Of a stretch of 64,000 nucleotides of DNA, positions 1-10,015 are shown piece by piece; position 1 is the stretch's first letter, and each line of letters begins with the position of its first letter. The DNA comes from Eonycteris spelaea (Eukaryota > Chordata > Mammalia > Chiroptera > Pteropodidae): positions 992,001 to 1,056,000 of the forward strand of contig PUFA01000022.1 of NCBI GenBank assembly GCA_003508835.1, in the 5' to 3' direction. Under the pieces are notes generated by a model, which saw nothing but the letters and a program-made list of their open reading frames with translations, ran no database searches and was not told the origin of the DNA. The position numbers were made by a program, and so were the translations under genes.

Positions 1-931
1 CTCACTTGGTGGGTGGGTGGGAGCGGGCCCGCACGCCGGGGAGAACTGTTCAGCTACCTCAGTGTGACCCTTGTTCGTCCGGCGACTGGTGGGTAGTAAC
101 TCTCGTCAAGCGATCCACCTTTGGTACCTTGTGCAAAATGGACCTCTAAACAAGTCACCTGGGGGTTTGATGAGAAGTGACAAATGAAGGTCTAAGAAAA
201 GGAAAGTTCTTAGCCAGGAAACACTTTAGACAATTTTTAACTCAGCATTTTTAATCTCATTAACGAGTCGCTTCGGCTCCTGGAATGCGGGTGCCTGCAC
301 GTGAGGGGCACTGTCACAGGCTAGAGTGACGTTTAGGAATTTGAGAATTTGTGTGTGAAATAACTGCTTGGGGGTCACGGATGCAGTTTTTATTTTTTGC
401 TCTGCTTAGGATATCTTGGGGAAAAAAATAATTTTAAGACTACCAGGCTGTAAGAATTATTAAATGTTAGTTCTTTCGGAATAAGCACGGTCGCAGGCCT
501 GTGGCATTTAAATGAGTGAGGTAAACAATGTGTTTACAGTAAGCGGTGAGCAGCTACGTAAATGTGAACGGGCATCCCGTGATTAAAGAAATTTAAAGAT
601 GAAAAGCACGGGGAGAAGACAATGATTCCTATTGCAAAAGCACTCTTCGGGGCGAGGCAGGTTGGCTGCTGGGTACATGTCAGGTATGGGTGGTGTTTCT
701 TCGCGTCTTAATCAAAGTGGTTCTTCCGAGAATGTATAGACCACTCCCAGCTCCTCCCTCTGAAAGGAAAAGGAGGCGGGTGATGGAATCCGGCCACCCC
801 ACACCTGCCTCCTCGTTTTCTTTTGGACCCTTTCTTCCTATTCAGTACCGATGCCAACATAGCAGTGGGGTGGGAGAAGACAAAGGACTAAAATGTAATG
901 AATGTCCTCTGTTTTACACACAGGACCCCGT
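1..931. other. Unique non-coding DNA with a G-quadruplex motif at its left edge
   Basis: No repeat or convincing exon was recognised. Positions 11-27 hold four runs of three G separated by 1, 1 and 3 bases, which fits the standard G-quadruplex pattern. The first 120 bases are richer in G+C than the following 600, so the window may start at the edge of a GC-rich element that continues to the left. A short open frame at 690-935 has no recognisable content. Confidence 0.5.
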
Positions 932-1062
932 TTAAATCTCACCACACCCTCTGAAGCGAGGTACTGATAACATCCCACCCTGTAGATGATGCTCAGAACT
1001 GCTAAGTACCTTGCTCTGAGTCACACAGCAAGAAGGCAGAGGGATTTACATCCCAATTTGTG
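932..1062 (-). repeat. MIR SINE, reverse orientation
   Basis: The stretch follows the reverse complement of the MIR 3' half: a 'ctcaccacaccctctgaagcgaggtact' type start, then the diagnostic 'gagtcacacagcaagaaggcag' type core and an imperfect end. MIR is an ancient tRNA-derived SINE mobilised by L2. Divergence is high. Confidence 0.65.
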
Positions 1063-2605
1063 CACCCTCTTCCCCTCGAGGTCTGACTACACCGTCTCAT
1101 AGGTAGTGAGTTCCCCTGATACGCCGAAAAGTAAGGCTGCAGGTATCGTATACGGCAAGGAGCCCTTGGTTACTTTTCATGAGGCTGCGAATGCTTAGAG
1201 TTCAGAGGTCCCGCTTGTAGTAAATGCACTTCCAGAAAAGCTACTCTTTCAATTCATGTCACCTTCTTCTTTATTTTCAGAATACTTTCAGACATCTTAG
1301 CCAAAAAGCTATAATTTTAAATTTATCACTACGGTATCCTTATGAAAACTTTCAACTTACTATTTTTTCCCCCTCAAATATGTCTAATATCACCATGACC
1401 TACTAACTGTGGATTGAAATAGCAAATCATTATGATGTCTGAATTAACATCCAAAACACACTGGTTTTCTTCCAGCGTTCCCATATCTATTATTGTTAAA
1501 ACATATAACTTTTAAAACTCAAATGGTTTTCCCCAGCCAATTCTCTAATCACAGACATAAATTTCACTCCATTAAGGAAAGGAAAACAGGCAGTATGACC
1601 AAAATTAGGGATATGATCAAATTTCAAGGAAAGAAAAAAAAAAAGAAAAGATCAGGCATGGAATTCTTTCCATCGCTTTTGCTTGTGAAACACGGTTAGA
1701 ACAAAGCCCTGCCTTCCTGCTCACAGAAAGTGTGAGGTCGCATGGAGGCATGGGGGCGGGGGATGGGGGGCTGCCATCCCTCAGGCTGATTTGGTAAGGG
1801 GGGGACGGGTTGGTCTCTGCACCTGCATTTTCTCTCAGGAAACACCTGTTACATATTGATGAAGCTTCTAAATTATGACAGTCCCTGAGAACTGTGATAA
1901 CCGGGCACTATAAATAAGGAAAGGCCAGCTATGGATGGTAGACTCTGAGGTATTCTTTTGATTGCTGCTACTAAAAATACCTCCACCCTCAAGGCTTGCT
2001 TTTTAATGTTTGTCGAGATTTTTCCCTACAAGAGTCTCTTTTCATCTTTCAGACTTGCTTCCTTGCTGTTGTTCGAAGCGCAGTAGTGCTGGACCATCTT
2101 TTATAAATGTTAATTCTTACTATCTGCATTAAGAGTGTGGGACAAGACGGGTCCCCAGCCCTACTGTTACCCGAGGTCCAGGGCCTTTCCCTCCAGTCAG
2201 CAGTGTCATCAGCTGGCCTGTGGGACCACCAGAGGTCTCAGTGAGGGGCTTCTGGGTGGTGGGGCCCAGAGGTCATGTTGGGAGAGAAGGAGCAGACCCT
2301 AGGGGTCGGAGAGGCACAGGTGGCATTGTCTAGAAGGCTCCACTTCTTGGGAGTGGCAGGTAGAGTGTCAAGATGGTGAAAACTGGAAAATTGGTCAGTC
2401 TTTCTAGTCTACTTAGCTGCTGTATGTATGTGTTGGGGTGAGGGTAGGGTGGAGTTATGCTGGGCCCCGCATTAGGAAGAAAGAATAACAATTTCTCATG
2501 AGCCAATCTTATGGATTTGAATGCCCAGAGACTCCATGCTAGGGATTCATCCAAGTCTGTGGACCCTAAAAATTATAAAAGCTAATGCTGCAATGTTTAC
2601 CCTGT
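1063..2605. other. Unique non-coding DNA with G-runs and an A-rich tract
   Basis: No gene was recognised. Positions 1,628-1,650 are an imperfect A-rich tract. Positions 1,751-1,816 contain several runs of four or more G that could form a G-quadruplex. The rest is ordinary AT-rich mammalian sequence. Confidence 0.45.
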
Positions 2606-2609
2606 AACA

Positions 2610-2762
2610 GAACAACCCACTCAGGAGGTGACTATTTGTATCATTTCTATTTACAGGTGGGGATGGCAAGTTACAGAGAGGTCACCCAATTGCTGTAATC
2701 TGCCCAAGATTACATTGCTCTTAAGTAGCTGAATTGGGATTCAAACCCAGGCAATGTGGCTT
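2610..2762 (-). repeat. MIR SINE, reverse orientation
   Basis: It reads as the reverse complement of MIR: 'atttacaggtggggatggcaag', a protected 'gaggtcacccaattgctg' type region, then 'gctgaattgggattcaaacc', the relic of the tRNA-like promoter. It ends directly against an old L1 3' UTR. Confidence 0.75.
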
Positions 2763-2764
2763 CA

Positions 2765-3660
2765 AAAAATTTTAATTATGGAAAATTTCAAACATACACA
2801 CAAAAGTAGAGAGAATGGGGTGATGAACTCCTGTGTATTATCTCCCAGCTACAATTATTAGCTCATGGCCGGTTTTGGATTTTTTTCTGTATCTCTTTCT
2901 ACTTCGTGGTCTCCCAGCCCCGTTTTTGGATTATTTTCAAGAAAACACAGACATCCTATCGTCTCATCAATAAATATTTCAATAAGTATTGCTAAAATAA
3001 TAATGGCTTTGAAAAAAACTCCTACTTTTTTTTCATAAGATACACTGGGCACCTGTTGTCTTTCTTCTAGTGAGAGTAACAGCTGTGAGTATCATTGTCT
3101 GCATCTGGGATAATCTAAGTCTAATGTTTCTTCTTCACTTATTTGCTGGAATACTTCCCCTGTGTCAACTATTTGATTTTCCTGCTGTACAATTTGCACA
3201 GGGCAGGCCAGATAGATGCCAAATCTACAACCATCTCCCTCTTTTTTCATTCTTTACCAGTTCCAATGAGTCGGTTTCTTAACATCAGTCAAAGCTGATC
3301 GTTTAAATTTTTAAAAAGTACCATGATGAACTTATGGACCTTTAGACATGTGCGATATTTATTTGATGCTCACATTGTTTTGGTTTGGTCAGGGGGATGC
3401 CCCTTTAAGTTAGGCTTATGAGTCCATTGGTCATCTTCAACATCTCCCCCTTTTTTTGCTTTTATAAACTATTCTAGGCTCACCTTGTATATTTCTTGTC
3501 TGGAATTAGGTATTTTTCCAAGGAGCTGGAATTCCTTTATGGGAAATGGTATTTAGAGACCACGACCTGGATATGAGAGGTGCTTATCACTACGGGATTG
3601 GTCACTGTTTTGTCCTTCCTTCTTATTGCCTCTCTCCTCCCTCCCCCCTTTTTTTGGAAG
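2765..3660 (-). mobile_element. Old LINE-1 3' UTR (L1M class), reverse
   Basis: The segment starts with 'atggaaaatttcaaacatac' followed by 'aaaagtagagagaatggggt', the opening of a widespread mammalian L1 3' UTR read on the reverse strand. A second match lies at about 3,380-3,620 ('caaggagctggaattccttt', then 'gagaccacgacctggatatg'). The middle is weaker. The same L1 class occurs at 43.8-44.6 and 61.9-64.0 kb in this window. No open coding part remains. Confidence 0.6.
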
Positions 3661-3865
3661 AGAAACTAAGTAAGTTCTTACTGATAATTATATATTCATT
3701 TTCTCTTTTCATATGAAATATGTAACTAAAAATAGTTTCAGACTAATAATATAAAATATTATTGTTAAAATATACTTACAAAAATAGTTTGAATTAATTT
3801 TGTGGTTTTTTTCATTAGTAGAGTATATACCACTAAGGATGTACAGTCAAATTATTGCCTCTTCT

Positions 3866-4824
3866 TACTGTGGTAAAATTGGTATACAACATTATATATA
3901 TTTAAAGTGTACAGCATCATGATTCAAAATTTGCATGTATTACGTAGTGATCACCACTGATCACCAAGGCCAGTTACCATCCATCACCATACACTTGATC
4001 CCCTTCACCTACTTCACCCTTCCCAGAATCCCCTTTCCCTCTGGTAACCACCCATCTATTCTTCATATCTGTGAGTTTGTTTGTTTTTTCAATTTATCTA
4101 AAAGTTGTTTTTTTTAAAAAAAAAAATATATTCCACATACAAATGAAATTATACAGCATTTATCTTCTGTGGTCTGACTTAATTCACTCCGCATAATACC
4201 CTCAAGGTCAATCCATGTCGGTTCATGTGGCAATATTGCCTTTCTTCTTATGGCCAATTAGTATCCCATTGTAGACAGGCACCGTATCTTCTGTACCCAT
4301 TCATCCAGGGATGGGTTGTTTCCATGTCTTGGCTATTGTAAACAAGGCTGCAGTACAGAAAGGGGTGCATTTATCTTTTTGAATTAGTGTTTTTGTATTC
4401 TTCACACGAATACCCGGAAATGGGATAGCTGGGTCCTATGGTAGTTCTCGTCTTAATTTATTCAGGAACCTCCGCTCTGCTTTCCATAGTGACCACACCA
4501 GTTTACATTCCCACCAACAGTGCATGAGATGAGGGCTCCCTTTTCTCCGCATCCTCTCCAACACTTGTTATTTCTTGTCTTTTGGAGAATAGCCATTTTA
4601 ACAGGTGTGAGGTGATACCTCACTGTGGTTTTGGTTGGCATTTCCCAGATAACTGGTGATGTTGAGCATCTTTTCTGTGCCCATTGGTCATCTCTGGGAC
4701 TATGTCTATTCAAATCTTCTGCCCATGTTTTAATTGAGTTGTTTGTTTTTATATTGTTGGATTGAATGAGTTCTTTATATATTTTAGATATTAACCCCTT
4801 ATCAGATATATAATTTACCAATAG
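3866..4824 (-). mobile_element. LINE-1 3' end (L1MA-like), reverse
   Basis: The reverse strand carries the C-terminal part of L1 ORF2 (about 4,462-4,824) followed by the 3' UTR (to about 3,866). The translated minus strand shows landmark L1 ORF2 words such as '[20 protein letters not shown]', '[20 protein letters not shown]' and '[10 protein letters not shown]'. The 3' UTR part has the familiar 'gatccccttcaccta', 'ggtaaccacccatc' and 'tctgtgagtttgtttg' blocks. It is a 5'-truncated, inactive copy. A near relative in the same orientation lies at 47.5 kb. Confidence 0.9.
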
Positions 4825-6544
4825 CTTTCATTTGTACCATGTGGAATAAAGTACTAGGAAAAACGGTTTAAAAGGCTGGAAAAATGAGCGCTAATTAAAC
4901 AAAAGAAACTTATGAACTGCCTTGGGTGATGTCGGGACAGAGAACGGCCTTCTGTGAGAGAGACTAGAGCCACTGAAGGGCAAGGGGTGATAGCCGGGTC
5001 GACAGTGAGAAGCCGAGGGACCCTCTGGTCCTCGACCCTCCAGGCTCTCCTGTAGAGGAGGAGACCTGTCCGTCTGGGAAGGTTCTGGAAGCAGAAGCAT
5101 GTCACTCAGGGCTCCTCAGGGGAGCGGTGCCGTTCCCGTGGGCAGCGTGGGCTGAGGTGTTTATCATAGGAATGAAACCTTGCTCAGTTGTGGGGAGTTA
5201 GGTGACAAGAATGACCAGAGGGTAGAGCTGGAGGTCAGAAGAGGAGTGGCCCCTGGAGAAAAGGCTGAATCCTGGCCTGGGTGGGCGAGTCGGAGCTGGC
5301 AGGGAGGTTGGAGAAGACAAGCCCCGGTGGCTGCGGAAGGGGACTGTGATTGGGGGAGCTGGGGGAGTGATTTGGGGGGGCTGTTTCCTCTGAGTAGCCT
5401 CTGCCACCGAGTGAGCGGTCGTGGGCCGCTGGGGTGCGCAGGGCTGATACAGGGAAGAGGAGCTAGCTGTGGAGTCAGGGAGAGTGAGGACGGGGGGACC
5501 AGCCAGGTGCCTCTGCACCTTCCTGTCACCATGTTTGACTGAAGACGTCACTTTGGCGTCTCAGATCTCGGCAGGCTCTTTGCCGGGGAAAAAAGAGACG
5601 TCAAGAGAGGACTTTACATCTGTCCCAGTGAGAGACCTGGGGAGGCAGTGGGGGACGGCCCGCATGGCTGGGTGTCGTGGGACGCTCCAGGCGGTGGCGT
5701 TCGTTGGTCATACCTGCCACGGGCTGCCACCATCAAGTCTACTCGCTCAGCCACGTCTGGACCGGTGTACTCTGCTGTTTGTCTCTCGGTCCCTCTCTGT
5801 TTTCTGTGAACTGGGAGTCTCCATGTAGAGACTTGATCTAAATTCAGATGAGATTTTTTTTTTAAGGGAGAGGAATTCGTCATAGGTACCCAGTATCCGC
5901 CATCTCTCTCCCTTTCCGCGATGCGTGGGTCAGGGGTGATCACTCGTTCATTTGACCCCTCACCCTCCCGGCCGTTGCCTTGTGCACAAACTGTATCCAA
6001 ACCTTCGCGAGCCCCGGCAGCACGGGCACGGCCTGCAGGAAAAGGACTGTGCACACGTTCTCAGGAGCACGTGTGTCTGCACGCGTGTGCACCCCACGCG
6101 CGTACCCCCGTCGCGGTGAGGTCGCTGGCCAGGGCATTCCCCTTTGAGGATTCCTACCTCAACAGAAATACGGTGATTCACAGTTTGAGTAAGGTTTGTT
6201 GAAAAGGACTTTTTCCTTCCCATTATGCTTGTGTCTGGAATTATTTTTCTCCACTAAAAAGAAACACTTGCCAAGGAGCCGGCCGGCGGTAACTAGCCCC
6301 GAGCAGGTCTGAGAGGGCCGCACTCCTTCCCACGCAGTGCCAGCAGCAGTAAGTCCCTCTTTTCTCTCTTTCTCTCTTACGTTCAAGGCGCTGCTCCTCT
6401 GCTTACACTGTCATGTCAGCAAACCACGTCGCTCCGACACACTGAACCTATTCTGATTCCTAACGCCTCTGGCTTGCCCGTGGGGCGAGTCCTCCGTGGC
6501 TCGCGTCTCGGCGAAGCAGGGTGTGCGCCGAGGGGCCAGCGCTC
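4825..6544. other. Moderately CpG-rich unique DNA
   Basis: GC content rises after 4.9 kb and many CpGs are present, especially at 5,900-6,130. Overlapping frames on both strands at 5.2-6.2 kb are open for 80-146 codons, but none shows a recognisable domain or a biased frame, so I treat them as by-products of GC content. Position 5,545 carries a partial cAMP-response-type core (gacgtca). Confidence 0.4.
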
Positions 6545-6786
6545 GCAGACATGGGGTTCGCGCCGTGGCCACCTTCAACCCCGTTGGCTGAGTGACCCCA
6601 ATTCGTGTGCTGTGACCTGGGAGAGTTGCTTAATTGCTCTGACCCTCATTTTCTCCAACTATAAAAATAAACACAGGAATAGTGCCCAACACCAGGGTCC
6701 GTGGGGTTGAAGCCAGGTGCCGTGAAAGCACCTTGGGCTGCATACCTGGCACCAGGTGCTGAATAAAGGTTGACTTCATCACCTTC
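6545..6786 (+). repeat. MIR SINE, forward
   Basis: The segment holds the MIR core in order: 'gtgctgtgacctgggagagt', 'tgcttaattgctctgaccct', 'cattttctccaactataaaa', and the tail 'ggtgctgaataaaggttgac'. It is nearly full length but diverged. Confidence 0.75.
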
Positions 6787-7979
6787 TTCGGAAGGCATCG
6801 TACCTGCCCCGGCTACACACCTAGTGAAGTAACTGCATTGGTGGCGGGCTCTCCGTGATGAAACAGAGCGAGAAATCTTGACTGTCGTGGCAAATGATCT
6901 CCACGTCATGTTGTCGGATGGGCTGCTGCGGGGAAATCATCTCCGAGCCCAGCGCCTGTCGCTATCTTGGGCGGAATAGCTGTCACGTGAGGAAAAAAAA
7001 AAAAAAGGCTTATTTTTCTGAGAAGGGCCGTGGCTGTTATGCTGTCATTGTTGGCAAGTGTTCTGGACATAAAATTTGCAGTAATCCTGGGGGGACTTCC
7101 GTTGCCTCCTCAGGAGTTGAGTGGCTCAGCAGCGGGGCGGTCATTCCCACACCGCGTGCGGATTTTGGTTCGTGGACGTCCGAGGACGGCCCTTTGTCAC
7201 GGGGCCGCTGCTGGACGGTTACTTTGACGGGCTCGTAGTACTTCCTGCGTTGAGCTCAGTACTCGGGGCTTGCATGGTTTTAAATGGTTGGAGCCAGTGA
7301 AAGCTTTTGGAAATAAATCTGTCTTGGGCAGTATATAGCAACTTCTCTTTGAGTAATAGCTGGTTTAAGATCTGGTCTAACTTTCCTTTTTCTTGTCTAT
7401 GGATTTTTTTTTTTTTTTTTTGCACAAACGTTTGAAAGCTAAGAGGTTTCCGTTTTTTTTAAAAAAAGCCCTTGTAAAGATAAAAGATACAAGATATGTG
7501 CTTGCGATCACTTTACTGAGGTTTCAGAAGAAATAAAAAAACAAAACAAAACAACTAAGAAGTTTCTCTGTCAAGGGTCTGGAAAGTACAATTTTTGGAT
7601 AGATTTTTGAGAAACCTGTTTTGCATTAAAATACCAAATAAAACAAAATGATGGATTGTTTTGGCACCACTTAGGTTGCGCTTATGTGATGAGAACCGTA
7701 CATATGAGACAGCCAGTTATGGTCATAGTTGACAGATTTTGGGTCCTGTCTCCTTTTTCAGCATAGTAACATCCCAGGGGGTGGGGGGCGGGGAGGAGTT
7801 TTTCCAAGATTCTTGTGCCAGGAACGATGTGAACTTCTGCTGTTTCAGGCTGACACTGTCTTCCCAGTTATGCAGACAATCTGTACGTTGCGGTCTTGCC
7901 TGGCAGAGCGTTAGTTCCTGGGAGTTTCTGCGCAATGTGTTACCCTCATGGACTTCACGTTATTTTTTACAATGTTAAC
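6787..7979. other. Unique non-coding DNA
   Basis: No repeat family or exon was recognised. There are homopolymer runs of A near 6,994-7,007 and of T at about 7,405-7,421, and a CpG-rich patch at about 7,100-7,240. The T run has no element on either side that I can name. Confidence 0.4.
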
Positions 7980-8480
7980 GTTGCCTTAAAGTATTGCTCG
8001 GATTTGAACAAGAGGCAGGGGCAGAAGTTTTCAGGTGGAGCGGAGAACTGAGGCAAGAAGAAAATGATGCAGAACACGTCCTAGGAAAAGCCATGATTCG
8101 TGTAATTGGAGTACGGGTTATATGTAGGAGTTTTCGGAGAAATAATACTTGAAAAGGTATTTTGGGGACATATTTGAAAGGCTTTGAGTGCCAGAATAAG
8201 GAACTGGTATTTCATTAACTTAATTTTTGGCAATGTGGATCCATTTTAATCTGGTAAAACACATCAGAGAAACTCTTAAGGAAATCCCTAAGGAGGCCAG
8301 TGGTCCAGAGGAGAGGTGATGAGGTTTGATTGGCTGGAGGTGATGACAGGAAGCATGCTGAGATTGCCTCGATTCTGCCACATTTCCCTTAATACGCTTG
8401 TAGCACAATGTGACATATGTCACTGAAGGATCTTTTTGTCAACCTATTAACAGAAATTGATGGCCTGACATGAACTCCAA
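7980..8480 (-). repeat. Possible ancient L2-like relic, reverse
   Basis: The text at 8,150-8,380 ('gaaaggctttgagtgccaga', then 'aggtgatgaggtttgattgg') loosely follows the reverse form of a common ancient repeat also seen forward at 19.8-20.5 kb. Divergence is very high, so this is tentative; it could be unique DNA. Confidence 0.25.
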
Positions 8481-8639
8481 GGTTAAGAGAGGGGTAAAAT
8501 AAATTCAACAAATATTTATGTTTGTTAGCTCAATGTGAGGAGATGATGCCACTACAAATTTATATACCAGGTGGAGATTTGACTGAAGGATGATTACTGA
8601 AGCCAGTTAAAACCTAATGACACCTGAGGACCATCAACG

Positions 8640-9204
8640 AAATGAAAAGACATCCTACGAATGACAGAAGATATTTGCCAATGGTACGTCTGATAAGGGG
8701 TTGAGATCCAACATTTATAAAGCGCTCATACAACTTAACACCGAAAAAAACCACACGGTCCAGTTAAACCATGGGCAGAAGACCCGAATAGACATTTCAA
8801 CATAGAGGGTATACAGATGGCCAATTGTCACATGAAAAGACGCTCAACATCACTAATCATCAAAGGAATGCAACTTAAAACCACAGTGCGATATTACCTC
8901 ACACCCATCAGAATGGCTCTCATCAGGAAATCAAGGAACAGCAAGGGCCATCGAGGATGTGGAGAAAAGGGAACCCTCGTGTGCTGTCGGTGGGACTGCA
9001 GATTGGTGCAACCGCTGTGGAAGGCTGTACGGAGAGGCCTCGAAAATTTAAACAGAGGGCTGTTCTATGACCCCGCAATCCCGATTCTGGGTATGTATCC
9101 AAAGGAGCCGGAAACACTAATGAAAAGATACATGCATCCCTATATTCACCGAAGCATTATTTACAGTCGCCGAGATATGAGAGCAGCCTAAATGTTCGTC
9201 GACA
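8640..9204 (+). pseudogene. Decayed L1 ORF2 C-terminal fragment
   Basis: This is the coding part of the L1 above: the C-terminal end of the L1 reverse-transcriptase polyprotein, downstream of the catalytic RT domain. An open run of 124 codons at 8,817-9,191 keeps L1 landmarks such as '[10 protein letters not shown]', '[10 protein letters not shown]', '[19 protein letters not shown]' and 'MHPYIHRSIIYS'. The endonuclease and RT domains are absent, and upstream stretches are out of frame, so no functional protein can be made. The methionine at 8,817 lies inside the old frame and is not a real start. Confidence 0.85.
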
Positions 9205-9224
9205 GACAGCTGGAGGAAGAAGGT

Positions 9225-9345
9225 GTTATTTATACACACACGTATGATATATGTTATATATCATACGTATATATCATATACATATATGTTATGTATGATA
9301 CATATGTATCTATATGGTACGCACACACACACTCACACACGATGG
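9225..9345. repeat. AT/CA microsatellite expanded inside the L1
   Basis: The block of 'tatacaca', 'atatat' and 'cacacacac' words lies exactly where other L1s carry a short 'gtggtatatatatacaatgg' motif, so replication slippage expanded a native AT-rich site. It includes a perfect 12-bp inverted repeat (9,240-9,251 with 9,257-9,268, 5-base loop). Confidence 0.75.
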
Positions 9346-9884
9346 AATATTACTCAGCCCAAGAGAATGAAATCGTAAGAGTTCCCTTGCGACAACATGG
9401 GTGGACCGAGAGGGCATTCTGCTAAGTGAAATACATCAGAGAAAGACAAATACCATGTGATACCACTTATATGTGGAATCTGAGAAACAAAATAAACAGG
9501 AACAAAACAAAAACAGACTCGCAGATACAGAGGACAAACTGATGGTTGCCAGATGGGAGGAGGTTGGGGAATGGCTGGAAAAAAACGAAGGGATTAAGAA
9601 ATACAAATTGGTAGTTACAAAACAGTCACGGAAGAACGAAGTGCAGCCGAAGGAACACAGTCACGAATATTGTAATAACCACGTAGAGCGCCAGGTGGGG
9701 ACTAGACCGATTGGGGGGATCACCTTGTAAATTATAGAGATGCCACGCACCTGCAGCTAATATAGTATTGACTGTCAACGGCGATGGAAATACCAATTAA
9801 AAACAAAACCAAACCAAACCAAACCCTAATGACACTTTGTTCGGCAGTGTGGAGTTTTTTTAACATTTGTTCCCTTTTTGCCTC

Positions 9885-10015
9885 ATTTCATCTTGACAGC
9901 GGTCCCGCGAGGTAGTTCCGCGTGTTCTCGTTTCGTAGAAACTGAGGCATAAGGAGGATGAGCACCTTGTTCAGAGTATAAAGGTGGCAGAAACCAGACT
10001 CCAAAGCCACGTTTC
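9885..10015 (-). repeat. MIR SINE, reverse
   Basis: The order of blocks matches reverse MIR: 'cctcatttcatcttgacagc', 'gaaactgaggcataaggagg', then 'gtataaaggtggcagaaacc'. It lies just downstream of the forward L1 tail. Confidence 0.7.

Larger units (their letters stand above)
8622..9835 (+). mobile_element. LINE-1 3' end (ORF2 C-terminus + 3' UTR), forward
   Basis: This is a 5'-truncated L1 on the plus strand. It starts inside ORF2 and runs through the 3' UTR block 'gatacagaggacaaactgat', 'ggttgccagatgggaggagg', 'attggtagttacaaaacagt', 'aattatagagatgcc', and 'gcagctaatatagtattgac', ending in an A/C-rich tail (aaaaccaaaccaaacc) near 9,826. The 'ggggggatcacct..gtaaattat' end is a form I associate with Laurasiatheria. 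The copy is clearly old, yet it has many CpGs. A simple-repeat expansion lies inside it (9,225-9,345). Confidence 0.9.

Noticed and set aside
4462..4821. 119-codon minus ORF as a gene
   Set aside because: It is L1 ORF2 text with the typical tail motifs, in a truncated reverse L1.
5164..6054. Cluster of 117-146-codon frames on both strands
   Set aside because: No frame is favoured, there are no conserved motifs, and no splice signals or promoter fit one model. GC content explains the openness.
8817..9191. 124-codon plus ORF as a separate gene
   Set aside because: It is the C-terminal relic of L1 ORF2 inside a truncated element.
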